In this document: positions 21,783 to 30,429 of the stretch, piece after piece
How the letters are laid out: each line of letters starts with the position of its first letter
Numbering within the stretch: position 1 is the first letter of the stretch
Virus record (IMG/VR): IMGVR_UViG_3300037318_000083
Location: 1-41,001 of that record
Source: a virus
DNA length: 41,001 nucleotides
Strand: one strand, 5' to 3'
Notes under the pieces: generated by a model
Told to the model about the DNA's origin: nothing
Databases searched by the model: none
What the model saw: only the letters and a program-made list of their open reading frames with translations
Program-made: the position numbers and the translations under genes

Positions 21783-23986
21783 ACGACTTCGAGGCCGGGT
21801 CAATTGACTCGGGGTATGAAGATACATCAAACGTCTCACTCGACACGTCCCCCGTTTACAGCGGTTCACAGTCCCTCGCTATCAGTGATGGGTACTTGTG
21901 TGACAACGACGCGTCTATCTTCGCGTTCGGGACGGACAGTGAAATCTCGTTCTATTTGCAAATCTCCGGGTATGACGACGCGAAATTCTTTTTCGGAACG
22001 GACGGAACGACCAGCATCACCGGGACCGGCCCGTATCCAGACAACGGGTTCGTGGTTTCGGTGGGCCGATTCAACGGCATGAGGATGAGCCGATACGATT
22101 CCAATTCCCTCACGACCATAGCGTCCAATTCGAGTTACGACATAAACACATCGACTTGGTATAAGGGGATTCTGTCGTGGTCGTCCGGTGGGACGATTAC
22201 GTGGCGCGTCGAAGAAACGGACGGGACGTTGGTCGGTGAAATTTCAGCAACCGACACGACGCACACGGGCGACGGGTGGGGACCGGCGTGTTCCGGCGGC
22301 GCGAATTTCGACCTTATCGAATCGCCGGACACGGCGTCATCCGCGACCGACGCGGGGTCGGTCACGTCCGCGTCGGCCTCTCCAATAACGGCCACGGAAT
22401 CGGCGTTGCTCGCCGTCGATGAACCCGCACCCGCGTCGGTCGCGGGCAACGGGTCAACGTATTACAACACGCCAAATTCGACGGAAATCAACGACGGGTC
22501 GTTTCCGAACCGGACGCTCATGACGTGGATTCGGCACCCGTCGCCGGGGTCGGCTACGAACGAAATCGCGTATGAAGAAGGTGGCGGCACCAACGCCATG
22601 TCCTTCTACGTTGACGAAGGGGACTTGGTGGGCGCGTGTTTCGTCACGGGCGGCGACGCGTCGGACCAATTCACGACGTACTTGCGTGAGCCGATCAACG
22701 CGGGCGAGTGGGTCCACGCCGCGCTCACGCTCGACGGCCCGGTCGGGAGTGTCGATCCGAGCGGGACGAAGCTATACATCAACGGAGAGTTGGTGGCGTC
22801 GGGCGACGGCGCCGAGCTTAACAGTCACACGGGCGATATTGAGTTGCTTGGTGGGACGATCCGTCTCGACACCGGATCGACGGGCGGGAGTAGGTTCACC
22901 GGCGACGTGGACGTACTGTCGATCCACAACGCGACGCTCACGCAAAGTGAGATAGAAGACGCCATGTACGGCGCCGTCCCCGGGACGGGAAAGGTGGCAG
23001 AGTGGCGCATGGACGACGCTGGCGAAGACACGCTTGACGACGCGACCACGGACCACGACTTTACGCTCGGTGGGGGGACGGCGGCGAGTGCGGCCCCCTC
23101 GCCGGGGTCGTATCTCACGGCCCGGTCGTCGCCTATCACTTCGACCGAGACGACGGCGGCGGGGACCGTGGACTCGGGCACGGCCACGGCCGCCTCGGCG
23201 AGTCCGCTCACTTCGACTGAAACAGCGACGGCGACCGAAGCGGGCGCAACGGTCCAAGCATCGGCGAGTCCGCTCACTTCGACTGAAACAGCGACGGCGA
23301 CCGAGGCGGGGACGGTCACGGCCGCCTCGGCAAGTCCCCTTACGTCAACCGAGACGGGGACGGCGACCGAGGCGGGGACGGCCACGGCCGCCTCGGCGAG
23401 TCCGCTCACTTCGACTGAAACAGCGACGGCGACCGAGGCGGGGACGGTGACGACGGCGGTGGTGAGTCCGCTCACTTCGACCGAGACGACGACGACGGGG
23501 ACCACGGTAACGGACTCGGGCGCGGCCACGGCCGCCTCGGCGAGTCCGCTCACGTCAACCGAGACGGGGACGGCGACCGAGGCGGGGACGGTGACGGCGG
23601 CGGCGGCAAGTCCCCTTGCGTCCACCGAGTCGCCCGAGAACGTTCGGACGGACGCGGGATCGACGGTCCAAGCATCGGCGAGTCCGCTCACTTCGACGGA
23701 AACGCCCGTGGCGGTGGACGCTGGCGGGGTGTTCGCCGCCTCGGCGTCGCCGCTTGTGAGCGCGGAAGTCCCGGTGGCGGTGGACGTGGGCGTTGTGACG
23801 GTGGCCGTGGCGAGTCCGCTCACTTCGACCGAGACGCCGACATACGTTGGTGTGCCGATTCTCGATACGGGCACGCTGGCGGGGTCGTACGAGGCGGACG
23901 GCGAGTTGTCGGGGTCGTATCCGGACGGCGAGTTGTCGGGGTCGTGGGAGAAAGACCAAGACCTTGACGGTTCAACGGACGAGTAA
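21770..23986 (+). CDS. large adhesin/fibre: two concanavalin-like domains plus Ser/Thr-rich tandem repeats
   Basis: 738 aa. Residues ~10-185 form a jelly-roll-like domain; ~225-430 a LamG/concanavalin-like domain (MTWIRHPSPGS, GEWVHAALTLDG, TKLYINGELVASGD, FTGDVDVLSIHNATLTQSEI), a carbohydrate-binding fold. Residues ~450-700 contain about eleven ~22-residue repeats of the type ASPLTSTET-ATATEAG; another partial unit lies between the two domains. A short GELSGSYPD repeat ends the protein. It probably forms a glycan-binding spike or fibre, with the repeats as a (possibly O-glycosylated) stalk. Its place between terminase and portal, rather than among tail genes, is unusual. Confidence 0.8.
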   Translation: MGTIDDFEAGSIDSGYEDTSNVSLDTSPVYSGSQSLAISDGYLCDNDASIFAFGTDSEISFYLQISGYDDAKFFFGTDGTTSITGTGPYPDNGFVVSVGRFNGMRMSRYDSNSLTTIASNSSYDINTSTWYKGILSWSSGGTITWRVEETDGTLVGEISATDTTHTGDGWGPACSGGANFDLIESPDTASSATDAGSVTSASASPITATESALLAVDEPAPASVAGNGSTYYNTPNSTEINDGSFPNRTLMTWIRHPSPGSATNEIAYEEGGGTNAMSFYVDEGDLVGACFVTGGDASDQFTTYLREPINAGEWVHAALTLDGPVGSVDPSGTKLYINGELVASGDGAELNSHTGDIELLGGTIRLDTGSTGGSRFTGDVDVLSIHNATLTQSEIEDAMYGAVPGTGKVAEWRMDDAGEDTLDDATTDHDFTLGGGTAASAAPSPGSYLTARSSPITSTETTAAGTVDSGTATAASASPLTSTETATATEAGATVQASASPLTSTETATATEAGTVTAASASPLTSTETGTATEAGTATAASASPLTSTETATATEAGTVTTAVVSPLTSTETTTTGTTVTDSGAATAASASPLTSTETGTATEAGTVTAAAASPLASTESPENVRTDAGSTVQASASPLTSTETPVAVDAGGVFAASASPLVSAEVPVAVDVGVVTVAVASPLTSTETPTYVGVPILDTGTLAGSYEADGELSGSYPDGELSGSWEKDQDLDGSTDE
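23120..23850 (+). repeat. tandem coding repeats of the adhesin stalk
   Basis: About eleven units of ~66 bp; several differ at only a few bases (for example the shared GAGTCCGCTCACTTCGAC). Units 1-6 are the most alike, the last four have diverged in the linker. Such arrays change length by recombination. Confidence 0.85.
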
Positions 23987-23995
23987 GTACCCATG
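23981..23995 (+). repeat. 15-bp leader repeat GAGTAAGTACCCATG, copy 2
   Basis: Identical to 17613-17627. Here TAA is the adhesin stop codon and ATG starts the next gene. Confidence 0.55.
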
Positions 23996-24334
23996 GTGGA
24001 AGTAAATCAGGACATTTCGATCACGGCGGGGGACGACTTTGAACGCGTGTTCACGGTCACCGAGGGTGGGTCGGCGAAGGACTTGACGGGTGCGACGCCG
24101 CGGTGGGTGGCCGCCCGGTCGTCGGGTGGTACGGCGATTATTTCGTCGGACGATTCGGACGTGTCGGCGTCGGTGACGGCGGCGGCGTCCGGTGAGGTGA
24201 CGCTGACGGTTGACGATACGGCAACGGTGGACTTGTCCGGTGATTACGTCCATGAGTTGGAAATCGAGTCGGCGCCGGGTGAGGTGGTAACGGTGTCTCG
24301 GGGCGTCTTGAGCGTGGACGAAAACACCGCGTGA
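23993..24334 (+). CDS. BppU-like / Ig-fold small structural protein
   Basis: 113 aa, all-beta: a FERVFTVTEGG start, DLTGATPRWVAARSSGG, VTLTVDDTATVDLSGDYVHE and a strand-rich end. This order (GD.F...... D.tGa....v....., SG.v.l.l......l..G.Y.fel) is the pattern of BppU N-terminal-like domains that attach receptor-binding proteins to virions. It may connect the adhesin to the particle. Confidence 0.7.
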   Translation: MVEVNQDISITAGDDFERVFTVTEGGSAKDLTGATPRWVAARSSGGTAIISSDDSDVSASVTAAASGEVTLTVDDTATVDLSGDYVHELEIESAPGEVVTVSRGVLSVDENTA

Positions 24335-24340
24335 CGAGGG

Positions 24341-24360
24341 CGAACGACTAAGGGGGCTTG
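24341..24360 (+). promoter_or_regulatory. late promoter of the head operon
   Basis: CGAACGACTAAGGGGGCTTG; CTAAGG begins 29 bp before the portal ATG at 24377. It is one of the three best copies of the consensus (others before 31355 and 37078). Confidence 0.7.
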
Positions 24361-24376
24361 CGGGCAACAAGGCCCT

Positions 24377-25840
24377 ATGGACGAAACGGACGAACGAATC
24401 ATCGACGCCGCGAAGTCGTGGGTCAAGCGGCGACTGTCGCCGGGCACGTCTACCTTCGTCCACGGCGGGGGAAACGATAGCGACAGTCGGTCGTACCACG
24501 ACCCGCACGAACGCTCAACGCAACGCTTGGAGGAGTTTGAGTCGATCTACGAACGCGGTGGCCCCGTCGCGTCGTTGATCGACACGCGGGCGCTCATGGC
24601 CTTCGGGACGGGCGCCGAGTTTACGTCCGACGAAGACGAGCGATACCAAGCCGCCCGAGACGGCGAGGTACAGACCGTAAGCGAGTGGCTCAACGCCCAA
24701 TTCGACAATCTCGACAACCTCTTGGTGGACATAGGCAAGGACGCGTACATCTACGGGGACTCGCTCGGCGAGATTGTCGAGACGCGGGCGGGCCAATTCT
24801 CCCACGTGTGCCTCGTCAACCCAAAGACGATGAAACCGTTTTGGGACGACCACGGTCGAATCCATCGGTGGGTCCAAGAAATCACGAAGCCCGACGGCGA
24901 CGAAATCACCCGCCCGTTCCACGCCGACGAAATCCCGCACTTCAAGCTCAAGTCCGTCGGCAGAAGTCCCCTTGGCATCTCGCTGATCGAACAAAACTAC
25001 GACGAAATCAAGCGGTTCGCCCGGAACCAAGAGGCTATCGAGAACGCCATGCGGCTACACGGATTCCCGAAATACCACATCAAGGTTGGCCGCGAGGGCG
25101 CCGGGCAAGTCCCCGACGGCGACCTTCGGCGGGTCCGGGCGCGGTTCCGCAACTTCAACGAGAAAACGAATTGGACCACCGGGCGAGACATAGAAATCGA
25201 CACGGTGGACACGACGAAAACCGAGTTTGAAGGTCTCGCGGAACACGACCTGATGATCCTCGCGGCGGGCTTCGGTGTGCCCGAAGAAATGGCCGGACTC
25301 GGGCGCGGGTCCACCGAGGCGACGGCCAAGGTTAGGCTTCAATCGTTCGAGCGGAACGCCCGCGCCGAGCAACGGAAGCTGGCGGATCAATTTATCGAAC
25401 AAATCGTCCGTCCGGTGTTGGATCGGTATTCGCCGTTCCCGCGGGACGTGGACGTGTCGCTTGAGTTTGGCGACGTGGTGTCGGACCAAACCGCGACCGC
25501 CGAGTGGTTGTCCATCTTCAAGGAATACTACACGCCCGACGAGGTGCGCGAAAAGATGGGCGACGGCCCGGCCCCGGAAGACGAGGAGTTGGGACCGCCC
25601 GGCGGTGCCGAACAAGGGGGCATGGGCGGCGGATTCACGTCGTTCGGCACGGCGCCCGGTGGTCCCGAGACGGGCGGCACCGACGGTGAGGCGACGCCGA
25701 GCGAGGCCGTGACCGACCGCGAGCGTGAGGTGGACGCCCGACTGTCGGCCCCGCCGGACGAACGGCGTGACCGGCGGAAGAACGAAGAAGTCCCCGAGTG
25801 GGTCAAGCGGGGTGAGGTTCGACGGGACGGTGGGTGGTAA
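24377..25840 (+). CDS. portal protein
   Basis: 487 aa. Typical layout: an N-terminal clip/wing region with IDTRALMAFGTGAEF and DAYIYGDSLGEIVE; LVNPKTMKPFWDDHGRIH and the DEIPHFKLKSVGRSPLGISL stretch characteristic of phage portals; a stem helix region; then a crown. The C-terminal ~90 residues are Gly/Pro-rich and disordered. It forms the dodecameric DNA gate of the head. Its stop codon TAA overlaps the ATG of the next gene (TAATG). Confidence 0.92.
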   Translation: MDETDERIIDAAKSWVKRRLSPGTSTFVHGGGNDSDSRSYHDPHERSTQRLEEFESIYERGGPVASLIDTRALMAFGTGAEFTSDEDERYQAARDGEVQTVSEWLNAQFDNLDNLLVDIGKDAYIYGDSLGEIVETRAGQFSHVCLVNPKTMKPFWDDHGRIHRWVQEITKPDGDEITRPFHADEIPHFKLKSVGRSPLGISLIEQNYDEIKRFARNQEAIENAMRLHGFPKYHIKVGREGAGQVPDGDLRRVRARFRNFNEKTNWTTGRDIEIDTVDTTKTEFEGLAEHDLMILAAGFGVPEEMAGLGRGSTEATAKVRLQSFERNARAEQRKLADQFIEQIVRPVLDRYSPFPRDVDVSLEFGDVVSDQTATAEWLSIFKEYYTPDEVREKMGDGPAPEDEELGPPGGAEQGGMGGGFTSFGTAPGGPETGGTDGEATPSEAVTDREREVDARLSAPPDERRDRRKNEEVPEWVKRGEVRRDGGW

Positions 25841-27408
25841 TGCGCTATTTCCTCGGAGACGACGAGGACGCCCACGAGACGCGCCGCGTGGAGTACGAAC
25901 GTGGTAAGCCCTTCGTGGAAATGAAATCGCTCACGGAGCGCGTGAGGCGCTTACAAGAGGTTCCACCGAACGCCGAGTCCATTTCCGGCCCGGCCGAGGC
26001 CCCGCCGGGCGCCGAGGTGGTGCAAGGCCCCCGCGGTGGGTGGTACTACGTCCCGGGCGCCGGTGGCGAGGCGACGGAAGACGAGTCTCGCCGGTCCGAC
26101 CGCATGGACGCGATAGACCGGCAAGACGACTTGTGGGCTACCATCGAAGCTCAACTTGAAGACGGCGCGAGTCACGTATCGGTGTGGGGCGCCATTAACC
26201 ACGCCGACCCCGATCCGGATCGGATAAGCCTACACCAACAACGGAAAATCCAAGGGCGGTACGAGGAGTGGTTGGAGCGGCTTGTCGAACGGTCCTCAAC
26301 CGCCGAGAAACCGTTGGACCTTGGACCGGAACAATGGGTCAACGCACTCGTCAAGGCCACACGGGACATTGTACGTCCGATAGACGACGTAAATCACTTC
26401 TTGGAAGCGGTGTCCGACGAGCTATTCGCCCGCGGCTACGAGGCACCGGGTGAGGGTGGCCGGTCGGACGAACCACCGTTGGACGAGACGCCCGCACCCG
26501 AGGAACCGGAAGAAGAACAAGACCCCTTGGCCCCGCCGGAGGACGCGGACGTTCTCATACCGGCCCGGGTTATTCCCGATCATATCCCGGCGGCCGAAGT
26601 CGAACGCGTGGCACGCGACCTTCGGTTCGATTGGCGGTGGCCCAACTTCCGCGATTCGGACGTGAAACAGCGAGTGTCGGAAGCGTTGGCCGTCGCCGTG
26701 ATGGGGATAGCCGACCGGGACGTGCAAGACGCCGTGCTTGAGAATATCCGGGCGGTCAACTACATGAGTCCCATGCGGACCGTACTGTCGGGCGTCGGTG
26801 GGTCGTGTTCCCGGGCGGCGGCGGACGTGCCGCGGTTGGGACTGAAAGAGAACGACGTACTGTTCCAACTCAACGCCATGTCCGTGTCGGACGACCAAAT
26901 GAACGTCTACAATCACGAAATGGCCCACGCCGTCCACATGGTCTACGGGTTTTCCCAAGACCACGAACGGGCACAAGTGGACTCGGACGTATTCGGCCCG
27001 GAACCGTCGATTACGTTCCTCGCGGACCCCGAGGTGTACCACCTCACGCTTCAATACCCCGGACCGCGGCCGGTGCCCGAGTCGGTCATGACGCTCATGC
27101 GTGAGACCAACGACGCGTTCGACCGGGTGTATGACGTGGCCCAAGAGGGTGGTCCGTTCCAAGAGTACGACATGAGTCGGGCGTATTCGACCATCAACGG
27201 CGCCGAAATGCTCGCTGGCGCACATGAGTCCTTGTCCAATCTCAACGAAGACCGAGTGCGCGTCGCCGTGGCGAAAATCGAAGAACACCACCCGAATTTC
27301 ATCGACGCGTACGCCGACGTGTTCGGTCTCACGCCGTTGGCCGAACAAGTCTTGAGCGAGTACCGAGAACAGTACGGCAACGAGACGCCCGAGGGGGACA
27401 CCGCATGA
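25840..27408 (+). CDS. putative virion-associated HExxH metalloprotease with GPRGGWYY linker
   Basis: 522 aa. Near residues 50-70 lies the linker APPGAEVVQGPRGGWYYVP; an acidic Pro/Glu linker follows at ~215-240. The C-terminal domain (~245-515) contains YNHEMAHAVHMVYG with the zinc-ligand motif HExxH (H359, E360, H363) and a later GAEMLAGAHE helix (E456/E463) that could supply the third ligand, as in gluzincins. The location between portal and MuF-like genes and the linker suggest it is loaded in the head and possibly injected. Substrate unknown: it could process head proteins or a host target. Confidence 0.7.
   Translation: MRYFLGDDEDAHETRRVEYERGKPFVEMKSLTERVRRLQEVPPNAESISGPAEAPPGAEVVQGPRGGWYYVPGAGGEATEDESRRSDRMDAIDRQDDLWATIEAQLEDGASHVSVWGAINHADPDPDRISLHQQRKIQGRYEEWLERLVERSSTAEKPLDLGPEQWVNALVKATRDIVRPIDDVNHFLEAVSDELFARGYEAPGEGGRSDEPPLDETPAPEEPEEEQDPLAPPEDADVLIPARVIPDHIPAAEVERVARDLRFDWRWPNFRDSDVKQRVSEALAVAVMGIADRDVQDAVLENIRAVNYMSPMRTVLSGVGGSCSRAAADVPRLGLKENDVLFQLNAMSVSDDQMNVYNHEMAHAVHMVYGFSQDHERAQVDSDVFGPEPSITFLADPEVYHLTLQYPGPRPVPESVMTLMRETNDAFDRVYDVAQEGGPFQEYDMSRAYSTINGAEMLAGAHESLSNLNEDRVRVAVAKIEEHHPNFIDAYADVFGLTPLAEQVLSEYREQYGNETPEGDTA
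25998..26055 (+). repeat. GPRGGWYY linker, copy 1
   Basis: Encodes PPGAEVVQGPRGGWYYVP. Copies 2 and 3 lie in the next gene. Confidence 0.8.
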
Positions 27409-29645
27409 CGCAACTCACGATCATCGAAGACGGCGACGAGGTGGGCGTGGTACGGATCGAAAACAACCGCCTCGTCACGACGTACGAGGGCGACAACCCG
27501 TGGATCGGATCGGCTATCGGCGAGGCACAAGGGCACTTGGAAATGCGTGGGTCGGACTTCGGCGAGACCGAGGATATGGTCGGGCCGATGGAAGAACTAA
27601 TCCAAGTCCCGCCCGAGACGCAATTGTCCCGTCTTGAGGCGTCGCTGGCGGCACTACCGAACGTCGAAACCCGTCGTGACGGTGGTAGGGGCGACGGTGA
27701 CGACAGGGAAATGCAAAGTGGCGTCCCCGACGGGGCTATCAACATACCTGATCCGAGCGCGGCACCGCCCGGCGCCGAGGTGGTGCAAGGCCCCCGCGGC
27801 GGATGGTACTACGTTCCGTCGAAGGCGGACACGGGCGAGGCGGGCGAGTCCGGGGCGTACGAGGAACCGAAGGACGCCGCCGAAGACTTCGCCGACATGA
27901 TCCGCGACGCCATGGCCGACGTGGGCGACGGTGGGTCGGTCAAAGAGGTAGCCCGCATGAAACGAGGGGACGCCGTGGTCGAATTTTACCCACCCGACCA
28001 AGACACCTTGTACCCGTCGGCCGTCTACGTGGACGAGACGGGCGAAATCGCCGAGGCGACGATCCGCCTCGGGCCGCTCGGTGAGCGTCAAGCGGTGGAC
28101 GACTCGCGTGAGTTTGAGCTTGAGGGCGAGTGGGCGGACACCGTGTTGGAAGCGGCGTCCGACGCGGGCATCATGCACGCCATGGACGACGCGATATTCG
28201 ACCTTGGCGACGCGTGGGTGAGCGACACGCTCCGCCCGCACGTCCGCTTCAACGAGGCCCCGGGCGTCACCATGGATGAAATGGCCGAGTTTGTCGGGGC
28301 GCTCACTCGGCGTTTCGAGAACCGCTTTGGGGACTTCATGGACCGGGCGTCCGGCCCGGACTTCGGCCGCGAGAACGCCGCCATGACGTTCACGGTGGGG
28401 ACGGTCTCGCCGATGTTCCGGCGCCGAGTGGGCGGCCGGAAGCTCCAATCGTCCGTCCCCGACGGGGCTATCAATATCCCGAACCCGACCGACGCGCCGC
28501 CGGGTAGTGAGGTGGTCCAAGGCCCGCGAGGTGGGTGGTACTACATACCCCGACCGGGCGCCGAGACGGGCGAGGTGGACGTGGGTGGGGACGAGACGGC
28601 CGAGGCCGAACCCATCGAATCACTCACCGCCCGTATCAGCGAATGGGGCGAGCGGGTGAACGCGTACGCTTGGAACGGCGAACCCAACGTGGACTTCCAC
28701 ACGCCCATGCCGGGCGACCAACCGATCCGCTCAAGCCTTCATTTAGAGGGCGACGACGTGGTGGGCGGCACTATCCGATATGGGGTCTTGGACAAGGATC
28801 AATTCGATGGGCACCCAAGCGCGGACCAAGAACAGATAGACCGCCTCAAGACGGCCGTCGAACGCGCCGGCGAACCGCCCGAGGGAACGCCGGTGAAAGT
28901 GGACTTCGGCGACTTCCACTACCCACCCCGACCGCATATCCGGTTCCGACCGCCGGGTCTCGCCGGGGCGTACGAAGCGCAAGGCGGGCGTGAGGGAATC
29001 GTTTACGAAGGGGCGGGGCTACGCCGTCCCCGAGCGCCGGTCGGCGAGGTGTGGGACTACATACAGCGTGCCGCCGAGGAAATCCGCGAGGAGTTTGCTG
29101 GCGAGTGGTCCGGCGAGGAACCACCGACCACGGCAGAAGAAGTGGTCTTGGAGGCCGCCGAACCGGAACGGTTCTCCAACCGGGTTCAAGCGTTTATCGA
29201 CAACGACCCGCGGATGGGGGCGTTTCTCACGCCGCACTCGCCCGAGGAGTTGGCCGATCATACGATCATCATGTCCGAGAACGACTCGGCGGGTGTCACC
29301 GTGAGTCCCGAGGGGGACATACAAAACCTGTTCAACGCCGACGCCCCCCCGGGGACGGGCGGCCGGCTTGTCGAAATGGCGATAGACGAGGGCGCCCGGA
29401 CGTTGGACTGTTACGCCGGTCACTTGCCCCCGTTCTACGCTCGGCACGGATTCCGCGAGACGGGGCGCATGGAATTTGTGGACGAGTTTGCCCCCGACGG
29501 GTGGGATTACGACGAGTTTGACCGCCCGGACGTGGTGTTTATGGCGTACGACCCCGAAGCGCCAGTAGCGAAGGCAGAGACGTACTACACGACCGACCAA
29601 TGGGACGAGGCCAAAAATGAGTCAAGAGAACGAGCGGTCGATTGA
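27405..29645 (+). CDS. modular MuF-region protein: two GPRGGWYY linkers, duplicated domain, C-terminal GNAT-like acetyltransferase
   Basis: 746 aa. N-terminal ~100 residues of unknown fold; linker VPDGAINIPDPSAAPPGAEV + GPRGGWYY at ~105-138; a domain (~140-345) ending near RPHVRFNEAPGV and a helix; a second linker (VPDGAINIPNPTDAPPGSEV + GPRGGWYY) at ~350-382; a related domain (~385-580) with RPHIRFRPPGLAG; then a GNAT-like domain (~610-725) with AGVTVSPEGDIQNLFN, the acetyl-CoA loop region GTGGRLVEMAIDEGA and FYARHGFRETGRM near the end. The layout looks like a delivery scaffold with an effector at the C-terminus. Start overlaps the preceding gene by four bases. Confidence 0.7.
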   Translation: MTQLTIIEDGDEVGVVRIENNRLVTTYEGDNPWIGSAIGEAQGHLEMRGSDFGETEDMVGPMEELIQVPPETQLSRLEASLAALPNVETRRDGGRGDGDDREMQSGVPDGAINIPDPSAAPPGAEVVQGPRGGWYYVPSKADTGEAGESGAYEEPKDAAEDFADMIRDAMADVGDGGSVKEVARMKRGDAVVEFYPPDQDTLYPSAVYVDETGEIAEATIRLGPLGERQAVDDSREFELEGEWADTVLEAASDAGIMHAMDDAIFDLGDAWVSDTLRPHVRFNEAPGVTMDEMAEFVGALTRRFENRFGDFMDRASGPDFGRENAAMTFTVGTVSPMFRRRVGGRKLQSSVPDGAINIPNPTDAPPGSEVVQGPRGGWYYIPRPGAETGEVDVGGDETAEAEPIESLTARISEWGERVNAYAWNGEPNVDFHTPMPGDQPIRSSLHLEGDDVVGGTIRYGVLDKDQFDGHPSADQEQIDRLKTAVERAGEPPEGTPVKVDFGDFHYPPRPHIRFRPPGLAGAYEAQGGREGIVYEGAGLRRPRAPVGEVWDYIQRAAEEIREEFAGEWSGEEPPTTAEEVVLEAAEPERFSNRVQAFIDNDPRMGAFLTPHSPEELADHTIIMSENDSAGVTVSPEGDIQNLFNADAPPGTGGRLVEMAIDEGARTLDCYAGHLPPFYARHGFRETGRMEFVDEFAPDGWDYDEFDRPDVVFMAYDPEAPVAKAETYYTTDQWDEAKNESRERAVD
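27718..27820 (+). repeat. extended GPRGGWYY linker, copy 2
   Basis: Encodes SGVPDGAINIPDPS followed by the APPGAEVVQGPRGGWYYVP motif; ~75-80% identical in DNA to copy 3. Confidence 0.8.
28448..28550 (+). repeat. extended GPRGGWYY linker, copy 3
   Basis: Encodes SSVPDGAINIPNPT followed by the linker with two substitutions (GSEV, YYIP). With copy 2 it marks the boundaries of a duplicated domain. Confidence 0.8.
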
Positions 29646-30429
29646 AGACGAAATCGCCGAGGCGTACGGCGACGACGAGGTTCCCGAATCCCTCGTCAAC
29701 GCCCAAGAGCGCCTTGTCCACGGACCGGACGGTAAACCCGGAGGCGAGGAACGCGAAATGGCCGACGCGGACACGGACCAATTCATTTCGCCGTTCAAAC
29801 GAGTCCCGGCGTCCACCGACTACACGCCCGAGGAACAAGCGTTCCACGAGATATACGAGACGGTCTTGTGGGACGAACAGTCCGCGGGCGTCGAACTACT
29901 GTCGGCAAGTGGCCTTCCGGAGAACGCGAAGGACTACCTACTCGACGCGATTCGGGAAGGGGCCTTGTTCCCCAACTTCGACGCCATGAACGCCAGCCAA
30001 CGAGGGGACTTGCGGTCATGGCTCATGAACAAAGCCCAAGCCGACGGGTGGTCCACGCGCGAGTTGGCCGGCGAACTACGCCAAATCGACCCGAATCTCA
30101 CCCAATACGAAGCCGAGCGTATCGCCCGCACCGAAACCCAATCGATCATCACGACCGCCCGGGAAATGTGGTACGAGCAAGAAGGGGACTTCGTGGGCGA
30201 GGAAACGCTGTTCATATGGCAAGGCCCCCAAGACGGGCGGACGACCGACGCGTGTACGTGGCTCAAGGAACAGACCAACCCGCGGTACGGCGGCGAACCC
30301 GTCACGCTTGAGCGTATGCGGGAGTTGGTCGAAGAAGCGTCCCGTGAGTATTTCCCCGACTTGGACGTGCGCCGGTGGACGGTCCACCCCCACGAACGTC
30401 ACACCATCGTCCGGTACTACGCCACATGA
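29617..30429 (+). CDS. MuF-like minor head protein (SPP1 gp7 family)
   Basis: 270 aa. The C-terminal domain carries the family marks: a RELAGELRQIDP helix with ERIARTETQSIITTAREMWY (the AR.E. motif), a beta hairpin with FIWQGPQDGRTTDACTWL and a basic end (WTVHPHERHTIVRYYAT). MuF proteins bind the portal and are ejected with or before the DNA in several phages; in many temperate phages they carry toxin domains. Here the possible effectors are separate upstream genes. The start overlaps the previous gene by 29 bases. Confidence 0.85.
   Translation: MSQENERSIEDEIAEAYGDDEVPESLVNAQERLVHGPDGKPGGEEREMADADTDQFISPFKRVPASTDYTPEEQAFHEIYETVLWDEQSAGVELLSASGLPENAKDYLLDAIREGALFPNFDAMNASQRGDLRSWLMNKAQADGWSTRELAGELRQIDPNLTQYEAERIARTETQSIITTAREMWYEQEGDFVGEETLFIWQGPQDGRTTDACTWLKEQTNPRYGGEPVTLERMRELVEEASREYFPDLDVRRWTVHPHERHTIVRYYAT

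Noticed and set aside
23120-23850. Repeat array considered as CRISPR
   Set aside because: Repeats are in-frame, ~66 bp, without unique spacers, and encode a Ser/Thr stalk.
22825-23994. 389-aa open frame on the minus strand opposite the adhesin repeats
   Set aside because: It is the mirror of the repeat-rich coding sequence; the plus-strand frame has recognisable domains and a coherent operon. GC-rich genomes give long antisense frames.
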